A stretch of DNA of 64,000 bases from Bacteroidota bacterium (lineage in GTDB: Bacteria; Bacteroidota; Bacteroidia; Chitinophagales; Chitinophagaceae): assembly GCA_023437225.1 (NCBI GenBank), contig JAEZGS010000008.1, forward strand, positions 1-64,000, read 5' to 3'. The first letter of the stretch is position 1. Each line of letters opens with the position of its first letter. The notes beneath the pieces were generated by a model, which saw only the letters and a list, made by a program, of their open reading frames with translations, ran no database searches and was not told the origin of the DNA. Of this stretch, positions 17,601-25,039 are shown in pieces. The translations under genes were made by a program, and so were the position numbers.

Positions 17601-18291
17601 GGGACAAAGCTTCTTTTGGGATTTCGGCGATGGATCTACATCAACAGAAGCGAATCCAACACATCTTTATCCGAACCCCGGCTCATATCGTGTGCGATTG
17701 ATTGCAGTGGACCCTGCAACCTGCAATGTGCGTGATACCACCGAAATGGTGTTCAACGTTGCGGGCATACCAACTGCTGACTTCACACATGCCCCGATTC
17801 CTCCCGAGGTGAACAAGCCAACGGTTTTCACAAACCTTTCGACAGGTGGCGTGAGTTATAAGTGGTTGTTTGGTGATGGCGATTCCACGGTGAAAACCAC
17901 ATTGGACACCGCAATTCATCAGTATGTAGCAACGGGTGTTTATAATGCATGTTTGATCACTTACAATGCGGCAGGATGTACGGATACAATTTGCAAAACT
18001 GTTGAAGCACGTGTAGAGCCCGGGCTCGATATACCCAATGCATTTACACCAGGAAAGTTTGGAAATAACTCGGTGATCCGGGTCGCAGGCTTCGGTATAG
18101 CAAAAATGACGTGGCGCATTTACAATCGGTGGGGACAAAAGGTGTTCGAAAGTACAGATCCCCGCTATGGATGGGATGGAATGTACAAAGGCGCTATTCA
18201 ACCAGTGGACGTTTATGCCTACACCCTGGATGTAGAGTTTTTCGATGGGGTTAAGGTGCGACGAACAGGTGATATAACCCTTCTCAAATAG
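14680..18291 (+). CDS. Giant secreted SBBP/PKD protein with T9SS type B (gliding-motility CHU_C) sorting domain
   Basis: This 1203-residue protein starts at TTG: an in-frame stop lies at 14665, no ATG precedes the signal peptide (cleavage near IIA-QH, ~residue 21), and the first in-frame ATG is about 70 codons in. Order: DUF7948-type N-terminus (TENKGQW), a long beta-propeller of SBBP-like repeats with GG.ADDG and YLGG motifs (~270-760), four PKD domains with WxFGDG/WDFGDG cores (~785-1110) and the CHU_C tail (IPNAFTP.., YNRWGQKVF, GWDG, GDITLLK). Type B sorting domains direct T9SS export and surface attachment, and typically pair with a PorP/SprF protein, as here. It belongs to the same operon as the next gene, 15 bp away. 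Confidence 0.9.
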   Translation: MGRKYLITVLCVLISVPIIAQHAPALEFTENKGQWVNQVKFRGQLNSGAFYLQNKGFTVVLHNEQDLKNMMDPLHRPSQITRTPFDNGKQVDDRKRDGRVIRSHAYNVWFKGASDDVTIVPEKAVEGLSNYFIGNDRSKWASNVKSYFALLYKNVYPGIDVRYYSESGKLKYDLIVNPGGNVDDIELQYEGVNGISIRNKELVIKTSVGEVRELYPYSFEFSKTAGRRDVECSYVLGENNTVRFRVRNHTPGSTLVIDPTVVFSSFTGSRADQYGFTATPGPDGSLYSGGIVFGDSGNPFPTTPGAYMVDYQGGKVDIGIMKFSSNGSSRVYATYIGGNQADYPHSLFCDPQGNLVVMGRSYSGTDYPGQVLGGGGGADIVVTKLNATGSGIIGSLVIGGSADDGVNIFDMQAQGSASPKSLMQNYGDDSRSEVILDRANNIYIAAQTKSANFPGSNNGFGTQLSGKQDGIVIKIDPSCNNIIWSNYLGGAEDDGAFVLAINPGNQNIYVAGATSSQNDFPGNKSGTIHPTFRGGMSDGFVSILSNDGSTLLKTTFLGTPALDIIYGIQFDRLGFPYVMGITRGTWPTTTNVGFINPNTKQFVAKLRTDLSAFVYSTTFGSSTSKPNMSPVAFLVDRCENIYISGWGGWIDPGSQDPFDLAGVAGMPISADAVKRNTDNKDFYFIVIQKNAAALLYGTFFGQDNGEGEHVDGGTSRFDEQGVIYQAMCANCAGGATFPTTPGVVGPVNGALPSGCNLAAVKIAFNFAGVASGPKAYYNNVPDSSGCAPFTVTLRDTVLNAKSYEWSFDDGSPTVITDQFEITHTFQNVGNYLVRLIAVDSNTCNIRDTQFIRIRVTDNIATLGFNAVKQAPCESLTYRFDNTSTGSGVPFGAQSFIWDFGDGRREPSGFGSMTHTFAAPGTYNVRLILVDTNYCNSPDSITQTVRVAPLVDARFEIPGTGCAPFTANFLNTSLAGQSFFWDFGDGSTSTEANPTHLYPNPGSYRVRLIAVDPATCNVRDTTEMVFNVAGIPTADFTHAPIPPEVNKPTVFTNLSTGGVSYKWLFGDGDSTVKTTLDTAIHQYVATGVYNACLITYNAAGCTDTICKTVEARVEPGLDIPNAFTPGKFGNNSVIRVAGFGIAKMTWRIYNRWGQKVFESTDPRYGWDGMYKGAIQPVDVYAYTLDVEFFDGVKVRRTGDITLLK

Positions 18292-18306
18292 AGTAAAAAT
18301 ATTTTT

Positions 18307-19380
18307 ATGATTAAGAGGCGAAACAAAGATTCGATGGGTGGCCGGAACAACTGGGGTATGATAGCAGCCTTAACAAGTGTGCTTATGCTCAATGCAATTG
18401 CCTCCTTTTCGCAGGATCTGCACTTTTCCCAATGGTTCCATTCACCACTGGCGACAAATCCGGCAAATACGGGGTTTATTCCTGATGCTGATTACAGGGT
18501 CGGCGCTAATTATCGCAATCAATGGTCTACCGTAATGACCGTTCCCTATAAAACCTTCAGCGTTTTTGGTGACGCGCAACTTTTTCGCGACAGGATTGAG
18601 ACCGGCTGGGTCGGGCTGGGAGGACTGATTCTTCGTGATGTAGCCGGATCGGGGCAGCTCACTTCAACCAGGGTCAATGGTTCGATTGCTTATCACCAGA
18701 TGTTGGGAGTGGCGCATTTGTTATCTGCCGGATTCAATGTTGGCTGGGCAAACAAACGTATTAATTCTGCTGACCTGAAATTCCCTGATCAGTTCGATGG
18801 AAAATTTTTTGACAATACCCTGCCAACAAGTGTAATCATTGATAATCCCAACGTCAATTATTTTGACTTCCAGGCGGGTCTGAATTACGCATATTTCCCT
18901 ACGGACGATCTTTATATAAATGCAGGCGTTTCAGTAAGCCATCTTAACAAGCCGAGGGCTTCGTTCTTCGCAACTGAAGACCAGACAGTGGATGACCGCA
19001 TAGCTCAACGATACACTCTTTTCGCAAATGCAAGTTACAAGATGAGCGAAATGCTGATCATAAATCCGATGGCATACTACACACAACAGGCAGGATCTTC
19101 AGAGATCGTCGGCGGCGCATCATTTAATTATAATTTATCTGGCGATGGCATGATGCAATTGATCGGAGGATTGTATTATCGGCCGGGGGATGCCCTTGTT
19201 CCAATGGTGGGCTTTGAATGGAACAGTATAAGACTAAGTTTCACTTATGACGCAACCCAATCAGGCATGAAACAGTATAACAACATGCGAGGTGCATCTG
19301 AATTTGCGTTACTGTACCATGGCTTGTATCGGGATATGAGCGGCTTAAGGCAATCGTTCTGCCCTACCTTCAAGCAATAA
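18307..19380 (+). CDS. PorP/SprF family T9SS outer-membrane protein
   Basis: A 357-residue protein with a signal peptide (N-terminal MIKRRN..., cleavage near SFS-QD) followed by the family hallmark QDLHFSQWFHSPLATNPANTG. The rest is a beta-barrel-like pattern of alternating hydrophobic strands with GLY..GD..VPMVGFEW near the end. PorP/SprF proteins anchor or receive type B T9SS cargo at the outer membrane; SprF is needed for surface display of SprB in Flavobacterium. It is co-transcribed with the type B cargo gene 15 bp upstream, a very common arrangement, so it probably serves that protein specifically. Confidence 0.93.
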   Translation: MIKRRNKDSMGGRNNWGMIAALTSVLMLNAIASFSQDLHFSQWFHSPLATNPANTGFIPDADYRVGANYRNQWSTVMTVPYKTFSVFGDAQLFRDRIETGWVGLGGLILRDVAGSGQLTSTRVNGSIAYHQMLGVAHLLSAGFNVGWANKRINSADLKFPDQFDGKFFDNTLPTSVIIDNPNVNYFDFQAGLNYAYFPTDDLYINAGVSVSHLNKPRASFFATEDQTVDDRIAQRYTLFANASYKMSEMLIINPMAYYTQQAGSSEIVGGASFNYNLSGDGMMQLIGGLYYRPGDALVPMVGFEWNSIRLSFTYDATQSGMKQYNNMRGASEFALLYHGLYRDMSGLRQSFCPTFKQ

Positions 19381-19427
19381 CCTGAAGGAATGGTTTTTGT
19401 ACCTGCTCTTTCCTGAAAAGAGGAAGT

Positions 19428-19904
19428 ATGAAAAACGAGTGGATTCTTATAATTGCATTGAGCGTGATAGCTTGCATATCGTGCAGCAAGGATGAAATGG
19501 AGGAACCAAAAAACAATCCTTCTCCAACTCAGATTCGTGGCTGGCTGCAGGATAAGAAATGGGTGATCGTATCCAATGTAAGCATTGACTCACTCAACAA
19601 TGTGCTGGACCTGATGCAGGACGTGGAAAACTTTAAGCTCGATGATTATTTTTTCTTCAGACCAGATTCAACCTATGAACTAAACGATAACCTTTTGCTT
19701 CGTAACGATACAGCCACACGGATCATCGATGCAGGCAAATGGGAACTCTCGGATGATGCGCAGCTGCTAAGGCATAGTGATACGTATACGACGACTTATC
19801 ATCCGGCAACAATAAAGGAGATTACCGATTCAACTTTGTTCCTCGAAACACGGTTTGAATCCGACAGGAGTGCGATTCAAACAAAATATCGAAGGATCGA
19901 GTAA
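19428..19904 (+). CDS. Small lipoprotein of unknown function (lipocalin-like size)
   Basis: A 158-residue protein with a short hydrophobic N-terminus ending in CISC followed by SKDEMEE. Either Cys16 or Cys19 could be the lipidated residue; the acidic stretch after Cys19 resembles the Bacteroidota lipoprotein export signal that sends lipoproteins to the cell surface. The mature part contains a W.L/V..K.W start and beta-rich pattern (KWVIVS, GKWELSDD, TYTTTYHPA) reminiscent of lipocalin-like or DUF-type lipoproteins. No enzyme motif is seen. It lies 47 bp after the PorP/SprF gene and 22 bp before a GT9 gene. Confidence 0.75.
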   Translation: MKNEWILIIALSVIACISCSKDEMEEPKNNPSPTQIRGWLQDKKWVIVSNVSIDSLNNVLDLMQDVENFKLDDYFFFRPDSTYELNDNLLLRNDTATRIIDAGKWELSDDAQLLRHSDTYTTTYHPATIKEITDSTLFLETRFESDRSAIQTKYRRIE

Positions 19905-19926
19905 GACAGGTCAAAAACATTAACTC

Positions 19927-20946
19927 ATGCTTCTTCAACCTTCAGCCGTAAAAAAAATTGCGATCTTCCGGGCCCTGCAACTAGGCGATATGTTATGCGC
20001 CGTTCCGGCGATCCGGGCATTACATCATGCGTTTCCGGATGCAAAAATTACTCTCTTGGGATTGCCCTGGGCTACATCCTTTGTCAATAGATTCAATCAA
20101 TATATACAGGAATTCAAATGGTTCCCCGGTTTCCCAGGTCTCCCTGAACAACCCTTCAAAGCGGACGAAACTTTGCGCTTCCTGCACGAAATGAATGAAG
20201 AAAAGTTTGACCTGATCCTTCAGATGCAGGGCAACGGAGCGATAGTCAATCCATTGATACCTTTAATGGGCAGTACCATATCGGCGGGATTTTGTAAAGC
20301 TGATGATTATTGCCCTGATACCAATCTATACCTTCTTTATCCCGAAGGCATTCATGAAAAAGACAGACACCTTCGGCTGATGGATAATCTCGGAATTCCC
20401 CGTCATGGCGATGAAATGGAATTTCCATTGTTTCCACAGGATGAAATAGAACTTCAACTTTCAGGCATTGACCTGAGGGCAGGATCCTATGTATGTATAC
20501 ATCCGGGATCGAGGGGAACCTGGAGGCAATGGCCACCGGCTTTCTTTGCAATGTTAGGGGACGTATGTACGAAGAATGGAAAAACTGTTGTGCTGACCGG
20601 TACTAACGATGAGCTCGAAATAGTACAACGCGTGGCGAACAAAATGCAGTCGAAGCCCATAATTGCTGCGGGTAAGACTTCACTTGGAGCTATGAGTGTT
20701 TTATTGCGTGATGCATATGCACTGATCTCCAACTGTACCGGGCCTGCACACATCGCCGCGGCATTGCGCACTCCCACAGTTGTTATAAGCATGGATGGTG
20801 AACCCGTTCGGTGGACGCATGTATATGATAAGATCCATTTCGCTCTTGATTGGACTACCAATCCTGACCTCGATCTTGCCATCAGTGCAACCGAACAATT
20901 GCTTGCCCAGGATCTTATTCGATTTGCGGATGATGCATTAGCGTAA
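19927..20946 (+). CDS. Glycosyltransferase family 9 (heptosyltransferase-like)
   Basis: A 339-residue GT9/GT-B enzyme. The N-terminal acceptor domain opens with IAIFRALQLGDMLCAVPAIR, the family's RxxxxGDxLxxxPxIR pattern; the C-terminal donor site has HPGSRGTWRQWP (~192-203) and the NCTGPAHIAAAL motif (~264-275). Heptosyltransferase-type enzymes build the LPS inner core from ADP-heptose; some Bacteroidota members transfer other sugars. Its end overlaps the convergent GT9 gene by nine bases. The GmhB-like phosphatase nearby supports a heptose role. Confidence 0.87.
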   Translation: MLLQPSAVKKIAIFRALQLGDMLCAVPAIRALHHAFPDAKITLLGLPWATSFVNRFNQYIQEFKWFPGFPGLPEQPFKADETLRFLHEMNEEKFDLILQMQGNGAIVNPLIPLMGSTISAGFCKADDYCPDTNLYLLYPEGIHEKDRHLRLMDNLGIPRHGDEMEFPLFPQDEIELQLSGIDLRAGSYVCIHPGSRGTWRQWPPAFFAMLGDVCTKNGKTVVLTGTNDELEIVQRVANKMQSKPIIAAGKTSLGAMSVLLRDAYALISNCTGPAHIAAALRTPTVVISMDGEPVRWTHVYDKIHFALDWTTNPDLDLAISATEQLLAQDLIRFADDALA

Positions 20947-22026
20947 GAAGCCTTTCACAGCATCAACTATTTCTGATTGCGTTGGCCAACAGGCCACCGA
21001 TTGATACTTGTGTTGCACAAATCGAAGCACTTCATTTTTGCTCTGAAGTTTTTCGCTTACCGGAAAATAAAAAACCTTCTGTTTAGTAGACCATGGAGTA
21101 TGCTGTGGATTGGTCATCGCATATAATACTACAACCGGTTTTTTTAGGGCTGCTGCAATGTGGATGGTGCCGGTGTTTACAGACAAGACTAGCCTCGATA
21201 TACCAATAGCGGCAACGAACTCTTCAAGTGTGAATACACCCACCATAGAATAAATATTTTTGATGGCGCCACCATTTGCGATGCGGATTGAATCCACAAT
21301 ACTGTTTGCTAGTTGCTGTTCGGAACTTACACCTGTGATCACAATTTGATGGCCTTCAATTGCAGCGAGTTCGCTGGCCAGTGAAGCCCATTTATCAATT
21401 GGATACTGCCTTTTCGTTTCACTCACCCCAGGATGCAAGATGATCCATGGTCTTTGTAAGTCAACACCAGCATCAATCAATTTTTCTGTCGCGGAATTGA
21501 TGGCCTTTTGTTGGCTATTCAAATACATCTCCGGGTGAGAAACGGCTCCGATAAACTCAACTAATTTAAGATCACGTTCTACCTGATGCCGAATGATTGA
21601 ATACGGTTCAGGATCAGGCAACCAATCGGTTAAAAGATCATATGGATTTTCCCGGCAGTAAGCAAGTCGCCGGGGAATACCTGCCATGTAAGCCACAAAC
21701 GCCGCGGGCAGAGGGTTTTGACTGAAGACCGAAAATATGATCACCCCGTCAAAGCTTCGTTCTCTTAAAATCTCAACTAGATTATTGATATCGCCGATAT
21801 TTGACTTTGCATCAGACCGGACCCATGGTGCATCAAATTGAATCACATCATCAATGCAGTCGATCATTGATGAAATACCAACTCCCATTGAAGATGTAAG
21901 CAAAGTTATTTTGCAACCAAAGGCTTTTTTTAGCGACCTCATTGCCGGCGAAGACATAATTACATCACCCAGATTGTCCGCCCTTACGCAAAGCAGATTT
22001 CTGCAGGTCGACCATTCTTCCTTCAT
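20938..22026 (-). CDS. Glycosyltransferase family 9 (heptosyltransferase-like), second copy
   Basis: A 362-residue GT9 enzyme, only distantly like the convergent one. The N-terminus has VRADNLGDVIMSSPAMR (RxDxxGDxxxxxPxxR), and the donor half has HPGVSETKRQYP and SVNTGTIHIAAAL. It probably extends LPS core or another surface glycan. The ATG lies inside the preceding phosphatase gene, giving a 62-base overlap; no later ATG precedes the GT9 signature, so the overlap appears real. Last gene of the GT4-GmhB-GT9 operon. Confidence 0.86.
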   Translation of the reverse strand: MKEEWSTCRNLLCVRADNLGDVIMSSPAMRSLKKAFGCKITLLTSSMGVGISSMIDCIDDVIQFDAPWVRSDAKSNIGDINNLVEILRERSFDGVIIFSVFSQNPLPAAFVAYMAGIPRRLAYCRENPYDLLTDWLPDPEPYSIIRHQVERDLKLVEFIGAVSHPEMYLNSQQKAINSATEKLIDAGVDLQRPWIILHPGVSETKRQYPIDKWASLASELAAIEGHQIVITGVSSEQQLANSIVDSIRIANGGAIKNIYSMVGVFTLEEFVAAIGISRLVLSVNTGTIHIAAALKKPVVVLYAMTNPQHTPWSTKQKVFYFPVSEKLQSKNEVLRFVQHKYQSVACWPTQSEIVDAVKGFLR

Positions 22027-22591
22027 TATGATAGCTAAGAGATTGTTTAATGATTGGCGGAAGATCCCACCAGTTCTTAATTGTATGATCCGGCGAACGC
22101 GTTTCTGTGATTAGCCATTCCGTCTCATTTCCATTGTCTAGCAAAACCCCGCGACATCCTGCGGATTTACCTGCCTCTACATCGTCGAGAATGTCACCTA
22201 CCATCCATGACTCATTCAAATCAATCTGGTGATCAAAAGCGGCCTTCAAAAGCATACGCGGCTTCGGCTTTCGACAATTACATACGGTAGCGTATTGCTG
22301 TACAGTAGCGTTAGGCAGATGGGGACAATAATAGAGATCCAGAAGTTCAAGGTCATGCTGCAGCATTATATCAGCAATACGCCTCTTAATACCCGCAACC
22401 TTCTCTTCATTAAAATAGCCAAGTGCAATGCCCGGTTGATTTGTAATCACAATAAATTCAAACCCAAGATCCCTGATTGATTGAAGCGACTCCGCTGCGC
22501 CCTCATTGAATTCGATCTTAGATGGATCAGCATTATAAGAAACATCTTTCAACAATGTTCCATCTTTATCAATGAAAAGTACCTTCCTCAT
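21965..22591 (-). CDS. HAD-IIIA phosphatase, D-glycero-D-manno-heptose-1,7-bisphosphate 7-phosphatase-like
   Basis: About 208 residues from the ATG at 22591 (an upstream in-frame TTG at 22597 would add two residues but is less likely). Motif I is FIDKDGTL, motif II ITNQPG, the zinc-binding loop contains CPH.....CNCRKPKP, and motif III/IV is MVGDILDDVEAGKSAG. These are the marks of GmhB/HisB-N phosphatases, which remove the 7-phosphate in ADP-heptose synthesis. A C-terminal extension of ~35 residues past the HAD fold (WWDLPPIIK...) is shared with some Bacteroidota homologues. The start lies six bases after the GT4 stop. Confidence 0.85.
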   Translation of the reverse strand: MRKVLFIDKDGTLLKDVSYNADPSKIEFNEGAAESLQSIRDLGFEFIVITNQPGIALGYFNEEKVAGIKRRIADIMLQHDLELLDLYYCPHLPNATVQQYATVCNCRKPKPRMLLKAAFDHQIDLNESWMVGDILDDVEAGKSAGCRGVLLDNGNETEWLITETRSPDHTIKNWWDLPPIIKQSLSYHNEGRMVDLQKSALRKGGQSG

Positions 22592-22597
22592 GATCAA

Positions 22598-23878
22598 TCA
22601 GGCCGCGCGACTTTTCTTTTTCTCGTCACGTGTTTTTTTACTGGCAAATTCAGTCAGTTGAACTTCTTCATAAACTTCTGCCATCATTTGAGCTACGTGT
22701 CTCCACGTAAACAAAGCGTTTACGCGGCTCACACAATGTCTTCGCATGGCTGCATGCCAGTCCGGATTATTTAATACGAGGTTTACGTTGAGTGCAAGCG
22801 TCTTTGGATCGTTCGGTGGAACCAGTAATCCTGTCTTTCCATTTACAACCGTATATTTAATGCCTCCCACATTTGAACCTATAACCGGAGTTCCGCAGGC
22901 CATCGACTCAAGCGGCGTGATGCCAAAGGGTTCATACCATGGTGTGGTGATGAACAAGTCTGCGGCTGAATAGTAATATTTCAATTCATCACGTTTCTTA
23001 TTTCCTATAAACAGTATTTGATCACTAACGTTTTCTTCTTCAGCTATCCGCTGCAACCTTTTTAGTTCCGGTGTTGTTGGATTAGGGCAATCATTTTCGC
23101 CCCCTACAATTAGAAGCTTGCATGAAGTTCCAAGATCTCTCAACCGGGCAACTGACCGGATCACATTATCAACTCCTTTCCTTGGCACCATCCTACCCAA
23201 TTGAAGAAGTATTCGCTCATCCGGATCCAACCCCAGGATACTCCGGGCTTGCGTCTTTGGTACTGGTTGAAATTCTGAAGGATTAAAACCGCACGGTATT
23301 ACCGAAATCGATGATTCACGTGCGTCATAAAAATGGATAAGATCCTTTTTATCCTGGGGACATTCAGCAATGATCTTATCAGCATTTGCAACAATCTGGC
23401 GTTCTATGTCGATACGTTCAGAAGGAAACTTGTCGTCCTCTCCCTGGTGAATTCTCCTGATGATTCCGAGCGCATGAAAGGTAACAACGTAGGGGATACC
23501 AATTTCCTTTCTGATATGGTCAGCTACAAGCGCAGACATGAAAAAATGTGCATGCACGAGAAGATATTGCTGTTGCTGATTTCTTATGAAATTGACCATA
23601 TTAACCTTAAACTCATCCATCAGAGGAAGCAGCTGTTCTTTTGGAAGACACTCAATGGCGCCTGCCTTTATATGTATAACCCTAATACAAGGTTTCCATT
23701 CGTACACCATCGGTAGTTCGGGATCTTCCCAGCGCGTAAACACGTCTACATCATATCCCAGTGAAGCAAGTTCAATAGCTGTTTGTGCAACATACACATT
23801 TTGCCCACCACTATCGACACCTCCGAGACTAGCTAGTGGTGATGCATGGTCGCTAATGAACGCGATTTTCTTTTCCAT
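22598..23878 (-). CDS. Glycosyltransferase family 4 (GT-B; sucrose-phosphate-synthase/MshA-like group)
   Basis: A 426-residue retaining GT-B enzyme. The N-terminal domain has the extended GGVDSGGQNVYV loop common to the sucrose synthase/MshA/mannosylfructose-phosphate-synthase group; the donor domain has GRMVPRKGVD (~231-240) and the EPFGITPLESMACGTPVIG E-x7-E motif (~330-350). The last ~20 residues are Lys-rich. It is first in the operon with a GmhB-like phosphatase and a GT9, so LPS or capsule sugar assembly is most likely. The donor sugar cannot be read from the sequence. Confidence 0.87.
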   Translation of the reverse strand: MEKKIAFISDHASPLASLGGVDSGGQNVYVAQTAIELASLGYDVDVFTRWEDPELPMVYEWKPCIRVIHIKAGAIECLPKEQLLPLMDEFKVNMVNFIRNQQQQYLLVHAHFFMSALVADHIRKEIGIPYVVTFHALGIIRRIHQGEDDKFPSERIDIERQIVANADKIIAECPQDKKDLIHFYDARESSISVIPCGFNPSEFQPVPKTQARSILGLDPDERILLQLGRMVPRKGVDNVIRSVARLRDLGTSCKLLIVGGENDCPNPTTPELKRLQRIAEEENVSDQILFIGNKKRDELKYYYSAADLFITTPWYEPFGITPLESMACGTPVIGSNVGGIKYTVVNGKTGLLVPPNDPKTLALNVNLVLNNPDWHAAMRRHCVSRVNALFTWRHVAQMMAEVYEEVQLTEFASKKTRDEKKKSRAA

Positions 23879-23930
23879 AAATTATACTTGGAATGGAATG
23901 GTTTCAATTTTAGTACCATCCTTGACGCAA

Positions 23931-23957
23931 TGTCAGAACCGCTTCTGACAATTTTTT
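23931..23957 (+). terminator. Terminator-like hairpin without an upstream plus-strand gene
   Basis: A perfect eight-base-pair stem TGTCAGAA-CCGC-TTCTGACA is followed after one A by six T on the plus strand. It lies between divergent genes, 86 bp before the sugar isomerase ATG. It could be an attenuator, the end of a small RNA, or an operator palindrome. Confidence 0.5.
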
Positions 23958-24042
23958 GAGTAGAATATATTCCTCGCTTGTTGATAGTTTGCTGTTTTGA
24001 CTTAAATTACCTTACAAACAAATCACCATTAACAACGATTGT

Positions 24043-24960
24043 ATGCAAAACTCACGCAGACGTTTCCTGAAACACAGTGCAATGACCGTTGCAGGAAGTA
24101 TGGTTTTCTCTTCCGCCCTTATGGCTGCAGGTAATAAAAAAGCAAAAGAGATTGTCGGCATTCAGCTTTATTCGGTGCGCGACGATATGAAAAAAGACCC
24201 TCTTGCAACTTTGCAGGCGCTTTCAAAAATGGGATATCGATCGGTTGAACATGCCAATTATGTGAATCGTAAGTTTTACGGCTATTCTCCGGTCGAATTC
24301 AAAAAGGTCCTCGCAGATCTCGGAATGAAAATGGAGAGCGGCCATACGGTTTTAAGCAAGAAACAATTAAATGAGGCGGGCAATGATTTTACTGACGAAT
24401 GGAAATATACAATTGAAGACGCTGCTACCGTAGGACAGATGTATGTGATAAGTCCATGGATGGATGCAGACATCCGTAAAGACCACACAAAACTGCTGAA
24501 GCTCATTGAAGTGTTCAATAAGAGCGGTGAGCTTTGTCAGAAGCATAATATGAAGTTTGGTTATCATAATCACGACTTCGAATTCAGCGAACAACTCAAT
24601 GGGTTGACGCTTTATGATATCATACTTCAAAACTCTGATCCAAAATATGTGATTCAACAGTTGGATATCGGCAATATGGTAAACGGAGGTGCAAAAGCAA
24701 TGGACTTGTTGAAGAAGTATCCGAATCGCTTTGAATCAATGCACGTAAAAGATGAGATCAAAGCTCAGGGTGGCGAGGACAAGTTTGAGAGTACGATACT
24801 GGGCAAAGGAATCGTTGGGACGAAAGAAGTGTTGGACTGGGGCCGCAAACATGGTGGCACCACGCATTTCATCATCGAACAGGAATCTTACCAGGGAATG
24901 GCTCCACTAGATTGTGCCAAAGAAGATCTTGAGATCATGAAGAAATGGGGTTATTCATAA
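24043..24960 (+). CDS. Exported TIM-barrel sugar-phosphate isomerase/epimerase-like protein
   Basis: A 305-residue protein with a Tat-like leader (SRRRFLKHSA, residues 4-13) and the AP-endonuclease-2/xylose-isomerase-like TIM barrel: GIQLYSVRDD, GYRSVEHA, KFGYHNHDFEF (metal His region), QLDIGN, SMHVKD (metal His/Asp) and a final Glu in FIIEQES. Members of this family act on sugars such as hydroxypyruvate, myo-inosose or keto-glucosides. The Tat leader fits export of a folded, metal-loaded enzyme. It stands alone, with a bidirectional terminator at its end shared with the convergent modular esterase. Confidence 0.84.
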   Translation: MQNSRRRFLKHSAMTVAGSMVFSSALMAAGNKKAKEIVGIQLYSVRDDMKKDPLATLQALSKMGYRSVEHANYVNRKFYGYSPVEFKKVLADLGMKMESGHTVLSKKQLNEAGNDFTDEWKYTIEDAATVGQMYVISPWMDADIRKDHTKLLKLIEVFNKSGELCQKHNMKFGYHNHDFEFSEQLNGLTLYDIILQNSDPKYVIQQLDIGNMVNGGAKAMDLLKKYPNRFESMHVKDEIKAQGGEDKFESTILGKGIVGTKEVLDWGRKHGGTTHFIIEQESYQGMAPLDCAKEDLEIMKKWGYS

Positions 24961-24990
24961 TAACGATTTATTTCCATTGAATGGTTCAAT

Positions 24991-25024
24991 AAAAAAGGGT
25001 CGAAGCAGTTGCTCGACCCTTTTT
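24991..25024. terminator. Bidirectional intrinsic terminator
   Basis: A6-GGGTCGA / TCGACCC-T5 hairpin between two convergent stop codons. The A run on the left and the T run on the right serve both strands. Confidence 0.85.
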
Positions 25025-25039
25025 CTGTTATACTTGTTA

